6,323 nucleotides of DNA from Chloroflexota bacterium (GTDB lineage: Bacteria; Chloroflexota; Ktedonobacteria; Ktedonobacterales; Ktedonobacteraceae). Shown one piece after another: positions 1-6,323 of the stretch (the first letter of the stretch is position 1; each line of letters starts with the position of its first letter). Both the position numbers and the translations under genes were made by a program. The DNA lies in assembly GCA_005881995.1 (NCBI GenBank), contig VBHV01000276.1:7196-13518 (forward strand), read 5' to 3'. Below the pieces are notes generated by a model. The model was not told the DNA's origin. It saw only the letters and a list, made by a program, of their open reading frames with translations, and ran no database searches.

Positions 1-1213
1 TGACCTACCACGTAACAAGGGGCGTGTTATTCTTACCTCGTATCGCCAGGCCGAGATGTCCATGTCGCAAATGGAGCAGGGACGCGGCGTATTCATGTCA
101 CACCTGATCGACGGCCTGGAAGGTAAAGCTGCCAATCCACGCACCGGGCACATTACGCTTGGCACGCTCTACGATTACCTCGATGAAACCATGGACTGGG
201 ACGAACCGCAGTACCCACAGAAATTTGGCAATGAACATGGCTCGATGGTCTTGATCGAGTGGGCGGAATGGAAAACCGCGCCCGCGCCTCAGCCGCCTGG
301 ACGGGAACGGCGCGTGGTTGGCGTCGAAGTTACGCCCCTGCACATTCTCACAGGGCACCGTGGTCACGTCGATGACGTGGTATTTTCACCGGACGGCGCG
401 AAAATCGCCTCCTGTGGCGAAGACATGACGGTGCGCCTGTGGTCTACCGCGTCCGGTGCATTGCTCAACACCATCACAGGACACGAAGGCGCGGTGATGG
501 GCGTTGATTACGCGCCCGATGGCAAGTCGATCGCCTCCTGCTCGGAAGATAAAACCGTGCGCCTGTGGGATGTGCAGACTGGCGAAGCGTTAATGACACT
601 GCTAGGCCACAACAGCGCAGTCTGGACGGTGGCCTTCTCGATTGATAACCGCATGCTGGCCTCGTGCTCAAACGATGAGACGGTGCGTATCTGGAATCCC
701 GCCACGGGCGAGGCGATACACACCTTGCAGGGTCATCATAACGTAGTTGTCGGCGTCGATTTTTCGTATGATAGTACGCTGTTAGCCTCCTGCTCGTTTG
801 ATAAGACCATCTGCCTATGGGATGCACAAACGGGCACGCTGCAGCGCCGTCTGCGCTACAGCGATATCGTCTATGGAGTGGCATGGTCGCCCGATGGCGA
901 TTTGCTGGCCTCCTGTTCAGCGGATGGCACCATCTGCCTGTGGGATACTTCTAACGGCCAGGTTGTACAACTCTTGACCGGTCACGACGGAGCCGTCTGG
1001 ACCGTCGATTTCTCCGCCGATGGCCGCCTGCTGGTCTCCGGCTCAGAGGACGGCTCCCTGAAATTATGGGATGTCTACCAGGGCCGCGAGCTGCAGACCA
1101 TCAATCACCGCATCGAAGTCTACGGCGTGGTCTTCGGCGCCAACGGCCTGCTGGCGAACAGCGCCGAGGATGGGGCGGTGCGCGTGTGGCAAACTGAGGT
1201 TATCGAGAGTTAG
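1..1213 (+). CDS. Caspase-like (peptidase C14) / WD40 repeat fusion protein, 5' end outside the window
   Basis: The reading frame is open from base 2, so the gene starts upstream; the ATG at 56 is internal. The first residues, including RVILTSYRQAE and later QGRGVFMSHLIDGLEG and GHITLGTLYDYLDE, match the end of bacterial caspase-like domains, the part after the catalytic cysteine. The His-Cys dyad must lie upstream and cannot be checked. After a short Pro/Arg-rich linker (about residues 73-90, counting from the ATG at 56) come seven WD40 repeats filling residues 98-385, enough for one closed seven-bladed propeller. In known proteins of this architecture the protease domain is joined to a propeller thought to sense or scaffold partners. 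The substrate is unknown, and a role in regulated proteolysis or cell death is inference. The gene ends 39 bases before a small membrane-protein gene on the same strand. The WD40 assignment is secure; the caspase tail is quite likely. Confidence 0.9.
   Translation, partial: DLPRNKGRVILTSYRQAEMSMSQMEQGRGVFMSHLIDGLEGKAANPRTGHITLGTLYDYLDETMDWDEPQYPQKFGNEHGSMVLIEWAEWKTAPAPQPPGRERRVVGVEVTPLHILTGHRGHVDDVVFSPDGAKIASCGEDMTVRLWSTASGALLNTITGHEGAVMGVDYAPDGKSIASCSEDKTVRLWDVQTGEALMTLLGHNSAVWTVAFSIDNRMLASCSNDETVRIWNPATGEAIHTLQGHHNVVVGVDFSYDSTLLASCSFDKTICLWDAQTGTLQRRLRYSDIVYGVAWSPDGDLLASCSADGTICLWDTSNGQVVQLLTGHDGAVWTVDFSADGRLLVSGSEDGSLKLWDVYQGRELQTINHRIEVYGVVFGANGLLANSAEDGAVRVWQTEVIES
347..1210 (+). repeat. 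Seven tandem WD40 repeats, about 126-base period
   Basis: Seven units of about 42 residues start near residues 98, 140, 182, 224, 266, 307 and 349, counting from the ATG at 56. Units 1-4 and 6 keep the GH start and most units keep the (V/I)xLW or VRxW end. Unit 5 begins LRYSD and unit 7 INHRI, without the GH pair. Five units read ASC where the family usually has ASG. The DNA is also periodic: variants of GCCTCCTGCTC recur about every 126 bases. The copies have diverged enough that this looks like an old protein repeat and not a recent DNA expansion. Confidence 0.92.
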
Positions 1214-1241
1214 CATTGAGACAAGCATTTTTCAAAATCAC

Positions 1242-1246
1242 AGGAG
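1242..1246 (+). promoter_or_regulatory. Ribosome binding site AGGAG of the small membrane-protein gene
   Basis: AGGAG stands six bases before the ATG at 1253. This is near-ideal spacing, and it is the main reason to accept so short a gene as real. Confidence 0.8.
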
Positions 1247-1252
1247 ATTACG

Positions 1253-1480
1253 ATGAAGCAACGCTGGTTTCGCCCCTGGGGTTGGATTTACTACCCTGTT
1301 AGCTGGCAAGGTATTGTCCTGGTTTTACTCACGCTGGCATTTTGCGTGCAGGTATTTCTTGCTGTAGATCGTCACTCACATTCTGCAAGCGATACTCTCT
1401 ACGGCATTTTTCCCTACGTTGTCCCCAGTTTACTGGTGCTGTTGTGGATAGCTTCGAAAACCAGTAGAGAAGCAGAGTAA
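1253..1480 (+). CDS. Small membrane protein of unknown function, 75 residues
   Basis: This short gene has a strong Shine-Dalgarno sequence and codes for a protein with two hydrophobic stretches. The first is about residues 19-38 (GIVLVLLTLAFCVQVFLAV) and the second about residues 51-66 (GIFPYVVPSLLVLLWIA). Between them lies a short polar loop, DRHSHSASD, with two histidines. The N-terminus is rich in aromatic and basic residues (KQRWFRPWGWIYYPVSW) and the C-terminus ends in a charged tail. It is probably a two-pass inner-membrane protein. I recall similar small WFRPWGW...DRHSHS proteins in other bacteria but know of no assigned function. The gene begins 39 bases after the WD40 gene on the same strand, so the two may be cotranscribed. 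It converges on tpiA with only 47 bases between the stop codons. Confidence 0.8.
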   Translation: MKQRWFRPWGWIYYPVSWQGIVLVLLTLAFCVQVFLAVDRHSHSASDTLYGIFPYVVPSLLVLLWIASKTSREAE

Positions 1481-1527
1481 TTTCACCTTTCCAACACTTC
1501 TAGCGTTGCACTTGTACCGTTACATTG

Positions 1528-2325
1528 CTACTGTCGTATAGTTTCGATGGTCTTGCGCACAATATCTACGAAGTCGGGTTTAATGCTGGCTCCCCCGACA
1601 AGCGCGCCGTCGATATCGGGATGCGCCATAAACTCGCTGATGTTGTCTGAGGTGACGCTGCCACCGTAGAGGATGCGCAAAGCTGAGGCCGCCTCATCGC
1701 CGTACATTTCGCCGTAAAGCTGGCGGATGAGATGAATTACGTTGCCCGCGCCCTCAGCAGTGGCGGCCTTGCCGGTGCCGATAGCCCAGATGGGTTCGTA
1801 CGCAATCACCACCTCCCTGACATGCTCCGCGGGAAAGTTCGCCAGACTATGCTGCGCCTGGTAGCGAATCACCTCTTCAGTCTGTCCGGCCTCGTATTGA
1901 TCGAGGTGTTCACCGATGCAGATGATCGGATGCAGCTGGTGGTGCAAAGCGGCCAGGGCCTTCTTATTCACTAGTTCGTCGCTTTCGCCAAAGTAGGTGC
2001 GACGTTCGGAGTGACCAAGAATAACGGTGGTGCATAGTTCGCGTACCATCGAGGGTGAAATTTCGCCCGTAAAGGCCCCCTTCTCCTCGTAGTACATATT
2101 CTGCGCGCCCAGCTCGATACGAGGAAAATGCAGTGTTTGCAAAACATGATGCACGGCTGCCAGTGAGATAGACGGTGGGCATAGTATGGACATGATCGAG
2201 GGATATGTCTTGATGAGCTCGCCCAGGTCAGGCAGTATCTCCGAGGCGAACTCGGCGGCATGCCTGGGGCCGTAGTGCATCTTCCAGTTTCCTGCGATGA
2301 GAGCGGTGCGAGTCGGTACTGTCAT
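1528..2325 (-). CDS. tpiA: Triose-phosphate isomerase
   Basis: This cytosolic glycolytic enzyme interconverts dihydroxyacetone phosphate and glyceraldehyde 3-phosphate. The 265-residue protein is slightly longer than the usual 250 or so and has every hallmark of the TIM barrel. N13 and K15 sit in AGNWKM, the electrophilic histidine H105 is in LGHSERR, and C136 is in IICIGE. The catalytic glutamate E177 is in [15 protein letters not shown], which is also the mobile loop 6. The phosphate-binding segments LYGGSV (219-224) and ALVGGASI (241-248) are present. The ATG start overlaps the last codons of pgk, with the TGA of the original pgk frame contained in ATGA. An AGGA motif stands nine bases upstream. 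It is the last gene of the gap-pgk-tpiA cluster. I see no convincing terminator after it. Confidence 0.97.
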   Translation of the reverse strand: MTVPTRTALIAGNWKMHYGPRHAAEFASEILPDLGELIKTYPSIMSILCPPSISLAAVHHVLQTLHFPRIELGAQNMYYEEKGAFTGEISPSMVRELCTTVILGHSERRTYFGESDELVNKKALAALHHQLHPIICIGEHLDQYEAGQTEEVIRYQAQHSLANFPAEHVREVVIAYEPIWAIGTGKAATAEGAGNVIHLIRQLYGEMYGDEAASALRILYGGSVTSDNISEFMAHPDIDGALVGGASIKPDFVDIVRKTIETIRQ

Positions 2326-2338
2326 ACGTTCTTATCCT
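2322..2338 (-). promoter_or_regulatory. pgk/tpiA junction: ATGA stop-start overlap with Shine-Dalgarno AGGA
   Basis: The tpiA start codon (2325-2323) and the TGA that ends the original pgk frame (2324-2322) share bases. This arrangement usually couples translation of neighbouring genes. The AGGA at 2338-2335 lies inside the pgk coding end. In the present sequence, ribosomes leaving the frame that starts pgk stop at 2416-2414, some 90 bases earlier, so coupling would be lost or weakened. Confidence 0.7.
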
Positions 2339-3463
2339 GTAAGGCTGCTACTCCTGGCAAAACGCGTCCCTCCAGAAATTCGAGTGATGCGCCTCCACCG
2401 GTTGAAACATGCGTCATCTGCTCCGTCGCGCCAGCCGCATCGACTGCGGCGGCGGAATCTCCCCCGCCGATAATGGTGAGTACGCCAGCCCGCGTGCGTT
2501 GCGCCAGTATCTCAACCAGAGCGTTGGTGTCCTGGCGTTTGCCAGGGCCGCGCGGAATGCCTCTATGGTCCTGGGGCCAATATCCAGGATGCGCCAGCCT
2601 GCTTGCACAGCACTATTAGCAACGACTTTGTGCTGCGCATCGGCGGCGAACCGATCGGCCACCACTACATCAATGGGCAGGAGAAAGGTCATGCCTCGTC
2701 GCGCTCGACCAATCAGGTTGCGGGCGAGGTCTACCTTGCCTTTTTCAAATAAGGAATCGCCAATTTCGTATCCCTCTGCCTTGAGGAAGGTATTGGCCAT
2801 ACCCCCGCCAATCAGCAGGACATCGACCATATTGATAAGTCGCTCCAGTACCGCTATCTTGTCGGAGACCTTCGCGCCGCCCACAATTGCGGCAAATGGT
2901 CGCTGCGGATGTTCCAGGGCCGACCCCAGGAAGTTTAATTCCTTCTCCATCAAGAAGCCAGCCACTCCAGGCAGAAAGCGGGTCACGCCCTCTGTCGAAG
3001 CGTGGGCGCGATGCGCGGTACCAAAGGCGTCATTGACATATACCTCACCCAGCAAGGCCAGTTGCTGCGCAAATTCGGGATCGTTCTTCTCCTCTCCCTC
3101 GTGAAAGCGCAGGTTCTCCAGCAGTAATACCTGGCCCGGTTGCAGCGACCTGGCTTGCGCTTCGACTTCTGGCCCAATACAATCCATCGCCATCTCTACA
3201 GGTCTTTCCAGCAATGGACTCAGATGCTGCGCGACAGGGGCCAGGCTCAATTTCTCAACGACCTGGCCGTCGGGACGACCAAGATGAGACATGAGGATAA
3301 CGGCGGCTCCGTGATCGAGGAGGTAACGGATGGTTGGCAGGGCCGCTCGAATACGTGTATCGTCTGTGATGCGCTGTTCGGCATCGAGTGGGACATTGAA
3401 ATCGACGCGCACTAATACACGCTTACCCGCAACATCAATATCGCGCACTGTCTTTTTGTTCAT
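2322..3463 (-). pseudogene. pgk: Phosphoglycerate kinase, disrupted by an internal deletion and frameshift
   Basis: The intact enzyme makes ATP and 3-phosphoglycerate from 1,3-bisphosphoglycerate. The N-terminal 311 residues look normal: RVDFNVP (19-25), HLGRP (60-64), [18 protein letters not shown] around R152, GGAKVSDK (195-202) and GGGMANTF. After ANAR (residue 311, base 2531) the open frame runs into 38 unrelated residues and stops at 2414-2416. The true C-terminus continues in another frame from about 2531 to 2322. It reads TNALVEIL, then [16 protein letters not shown] and [13 protein letters not shown], and ends at TGA. About 17 residues including the expected WNGPMGVFE loop occur in neither frame, so a deletion of 3n+1 bases (about 52) best explains the break. 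The surviving parts total about 380 residues, against roughly 397 in a normal enzyme. The AGGA at 3474-3471, seven bases before the ATG, supports the start. The product as written should be inactive. A sequencing or assembly error remains possible. Confidence 0.9.
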
Positions 3464-3476
3464 GACACCATCCTAT

Positions 3477-3522
3477 CAATATTTTGTAGGGACGCGATAA
3501 ATCGCGTCCCTACAAAATATTG
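3477..3522. repeat. Near-perfect palindrome, 22-bp arms with a 2-base spacer (REP-like element)
   Basis: The left arm (3477-3498) runs from CAATATTTTG through TAGGGACGCGAT. The right arm (3501-3522) is its exact reverse complement, with AA between them. The core GTAGGGACGCGAT resembles dispersed palindromic repeats found in many copies in some bacterial genomes, but copy number cannot be judged here. It fills most of the 67-base spacer between the gap stop and the pgk start. In the operon transcript it would fold into a long hairpin ending just before the pgk ribosome binding site (3471-3474). No run of U follows on the minus strand, so it is not a classical terminator. It could act as a partial terminator, a processing site or an mRNA stabiliser. 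Confidence 0.9.
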
Positions 3523-3530
3523 GTTATCTT

Positions 3531-4636
<1,106 letters not shown>

Positions 4637-4719
4637 ATTGTGTAAATACCAGAGAGCGCTACCACCATCATACACCCACGTCATTAAGAGTATCACCGAG
4701 TGTGGGGCTTTATCAAGGC

Positions 4720-4728
4720 ATTATATCA
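4720..4728 (-). promoter_or_regulatory. Candidate gap promoter: extended -10 TGATATAAT
   Basis: On the minus strand the sequence TGATATAAT has a perfect -10 hexamer and the TGn extension. No good -35 hexamer stands at 16-18 bases (GAATAG at 17), which an extended -10 can tolerate. It lies just past the aminotransferase stop and would give gap a leader of about 170 bases containing the parS-like site. A weaker alternative is TTGATA at 4717-4712 with TACTCT 18 bases on. Prediction only. Confidence 0.45.
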
Positions 4729-4742
4729 CAAACCAGTTTCAG

Positions 4743-6209
4743 CTATTCTACTTCTGGAACAGGGATAACGCCTATCGAGAAACGGATATAGTCATCGGTG
4801 TAGCCGAAGCCGGAGCCGGGTACACCCGCGATGCCTGTTGTCTCAAAGAGAGAGAATGCATCTTCTCCTGGGCGCAACTGGCACCAGTTGTAGACGGTGG
4901 CATCGTCGCCAGGATGAATGCGTTCAAACAGAGGCTGTTGCTGGTTGATTTTCTGTAATTGCGCGGCCAGGCGGGCACGCCGCAGCCGGTACAAGGCGCG
5001 CAGCTTTTCGACCAGCCAGGGACGCGACTGGACGAGGCGATAATAGGCCATATAGCGTAATTGCCACTCGCCCGGCAGTGATGCCGTACTGTTGGTCCAG
5101 CCGGGTAGAAGCGTGGGGGCGAGCCTGGCATCGCCAATCGTTACGTAGCCGAAACGCTCACCCGTCAGCGTATGTGATTTCGAGAAGCTACTGACGAAGA
5201 TGGTGTGCCGCAGCACATCGGGTGCAGCAAAGGTTGCCATGCGCGCCAGATCCTCCTCCGGCTGCGCGGTGCCGATATAAGCCAGGTCCGCCAGTATATA
5301 TATGTCACGCCCAGCCTCCCAATACGAGCGCAGCACCTTGTACAGCGCGTTGAGTTCCCCGGCAGTATATGCAAATGTGGTGGGATTGTTCGTCACAGTG
5401 AGATAGAAAAGGCGAATATCGGGAGCCTGTCGCAATACCTCGTCAAGCTGGAGCGCCGTCAACTTGAAGGTGTGTCCGGCATCGGTATGAAAGTGATGCA
5501 GGTGATAGCCATAAGAACGCGCCTGCCATTCAGGCACATTGAAGCCGGGAGAGGGAAACAAAATTCCGGGATTAGCGGCGTTTTGCTCGCGCAAAAAGAA
5601 ACTCATGGAGCGTAAGACTTTATCAGCACTATCCATGGCGCCCAATCCCAGGTATACCTGCTCTCCTATCACGGGCAGACCCCACCGCTGCATATCTCCA
5701 GCTAGCCAGCCGCGCAAGATGGGATTGCCGATACCGAAAATATCGTAAATGCGCACATCAATGCGCTGTTGTAGCAATGCTCTTTCGCATTCCTGCATCT
5801 GATCGCGCAGCCAGAGATAGGTTTCTCCGGTAGTGACGTAGCCATGCAGCTGCTCACCTGGAAGTGCAACGCCCAATTCATCGGCTAACATGCGATAGTC
5901 GCCCGCTCCTCCTGGTATACCTTCGCACTCGGTGACGCGACGCAGGTTCACATCGCCAATAGTGCGGTTCACAATTTCAGACTGTATGACTTCTTCACAA
6001 ATAGCGTGTTCGCGACATTGTTGTTCCAGTTCAGCGACCATGCGAGCCATGACACGAATAGGTCCCGCTCCCTGGAAAATGATCGGTCGATAATGAGCCA
6101 CCATCTGTTGCCTGAGCGTTCTCAGCAGAGCGCGTTGTTCTTGGAGAGAAAAGGTTGGTGGCGTGAAAGTGTCGGAGGTGTCCACATGTGTATTGTGGGT
6201 GATCGCCAT
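4743..6209 (-). CDS. PLP-dependent aminotransferase, class I/II (fold type I), substrate unknown
   Basis: The 488-residue protein has the conserved residues of fold type I aminotransferases in order. TNNPTT (273-278) carries the cofactor-facing asparagine. ILADLAYIG (305-313) carries the aspartate that pairs with the pyridine nitrogen and the tyrosine near its O3'. FSKSHTLTGERFGY (342-355) has the Schiff-base lysine K344 and the phosphate-binding R352. YIRFSIG (474-480) has R476, which binds the substrate carboxylate. The GER after the lysine recalls aspartate/aromatic aminotransferases, but I cannot name the substrate. The protein is longer than the usual 390-430 residues. The extra length is mainly N-terminal, where about 120 residues precede the first recognisable cofactor-domain region. 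The ATG is supported by AGGGAG at 6220-6215, five bases upstream. It lies upstream of gap on the same strand, but the 198-base spacer with its own promoter signal suggests a separate unit. Confidence 0.93.
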   Translation of the reverse strand: MAITHNTHVDTSDTFTPPTFSLQEQRALLRTLRQQMVAHYRPIIFQGAGPIRVMARMVAELEQQCREHAICEEVIQSEIVNRTIGDVNLRRVTECEGIPGGAGDYRMLADELGVALPGEQLHGYVTTGETYLWLRDQMQECERALLQQRIDVRIYDIFGIGNPILRGWLAGDMQRWGLPVIGEQVYLGLGAMDSADKVLRSMSFFLREQNAANPGILFPSPGFNVPEWQARSYGYHLHHFHTDAGHTFKLTALQLDEVLRQAPDIRLFYLTVTNNPTTFAYTAGELNALYKVLRSYWEAGRDIYILADLAYIGTAQPEEDLARMATFAAPDVLRHTIFVSSFSKSHTLTGERFGYVTIGDARLAPTLLPGWTNSTASLPGEWQLRYMAYYRLVQSRPWLVEKLRALYRLRRARLAAQLQKINQQQPLFERIHPGDDATVYNWCQLRPGEDAFSLFETTGIAGVPGSGFGYTDDYIRFSIGVIPVPEVE

Positions 6210-6276
6210 TGTTACTCCCTTCAGTTGCGCTTACATTGCGCATGTTAATAGAGGAAGGTGCCCAGTCCCCATTGAC

Positions 6277-6315
6277 TAGCTCTATCTACAAAGTGTAGCA
6301 TACCAGTTAGAGCTA
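6277..6315. repeat. Nested inverted repeats, operator-like, upstream of the aminotransferase gene
   Basis: TAGCTCTA (6277-6284) and its exact reverse complement TAGAGCTA (6308-6315) enclose a second pair, CTACA (6286-6290) and TGTAG (6294-6298). The outer arms flank the candidate -10 of the aminotransferase promoter: one lies just downstream of it and the other in the -35/-10 spacer. This is where a repressor operator could sit. In RNA the pairs could also form an imperfect hairpin. Short arms, so moderate confidence. Confidence 0.4.
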
Positions 6316-6321
6316 TAACAA
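6292..6321 (-). promoter_or_regulatory. Candidate promoter of the aminotransferase gene
   Basis: On the minus strand, TTGTTA (6321-6316) and TACACT (6297-6292) are 18 bases apart, and TGC before the -10 gives a TGn extension. Transcription would start near 6285, about 75 bases before the ATG. Both hexamers are imperfect. The window ends at 6323, so stronger upstream elements may be missed. Confidence 0.35.
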
Positions 6322-6323
6322 GC

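Noticed and set aside
347..1210. Regular 126-base periodicity as a CRISPR or satellite array
   Set aside because: The repeats are diverged, in frame, and explained by WD40 protein repeats.
56..1213. Taking the ATG at 56 as the true start of the WD40 gene
   Set aside because: The frame is open upstream, the residues before it fit the caspase-like domain, and no ribosome binding site precedes this ATG at a proper distance.
1481..1527. Bidirectional terminator between the convergent genes
   Set aside because: I found no stem of useful length followed by a T run on either strand; only a TAGC...GCTA pair of four bases.
2526..2540. Programmed ribosomal frameshift in pgk
   Set aside because: No slippery heptamer is seen, and a simple shift would not restore the missing WNGPMGVFE segment, so bases are really absent.
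2409..3104. A 231-codon open frame on the + strand opposite pgk
   Set aside because: It is rich in Arg, Ser and Pro with no recognisable domain, and lies wholly antisense to clear Pgk coding sequence.

Overview
The window looks like chromosomal DNA of a free-living bacterium of medium GC content. The gene style (a caspase-like/WD40 fusion, a gap-pgk-tpiA cluster and a highly palindromic intergenic repeat) fits Chloroflexota, perhaps a Ktedonobacteria relative. That placement is inferred from gene character and general knowledge, not from a search.

Layout. On the + strand, the window opens inside a gene already in progress. It encodes the C-terminal end of a caspase-like (peptidase C14) domain followed by a complete seven-bladed WD40 propeller, ending at 1213. 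A 75-residue membrane protein with a strong ribosome binding site follows at 1253-1480. These two genes converge on a minus-strand block. Read in its own direction, that block is a PLP-dependent aminotransferase (6209-4743), then gap (4544-3531), pgk (3463-2322) and tpiA (2325-1528). gap, pgk and tpiA encode three lower-glycolysis enzymes: triose-phosphate isomerase supplies glyceraldehyde 3-phosphate, GAPDH makes 1,3-bisphosphoglycerate, and phosphoglycerate kinase uses it to make ATP. They are laid out as one operon, and the pgk stop and tpiA start share an ATGA.

Three points stand out. First, pgk is broken. About 50-55 bases encoding the nucleotide-binding WNGPMGVFE segment are missing near 2529-2535, and the frame is shifted. 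The rest of the C-terminus, including GGGD and STGGGASLE, survives in another frame and ends exactly at the tpiA start. Second, the gap leader contains a perfect 14-bp GTTTCACGTGAAAC palindrome (4623-4636), the core of the ParB-binding parS site, so the locus may be a chromosome-segregation site near the origin. Third, an almost perfect palindrome of 22-bp arms with a 2-base spacer fills most of the gap-pgk spacer.

The best-supported regulatory signals are an extended -10 element upstream of gap and a nested inverted repeat around a possible promoter of the aminotransferase gene. I see no RNA genes, CRISPR array, insertion sequence or prophage genes, and no gene-free stretch longer than 300 bases.
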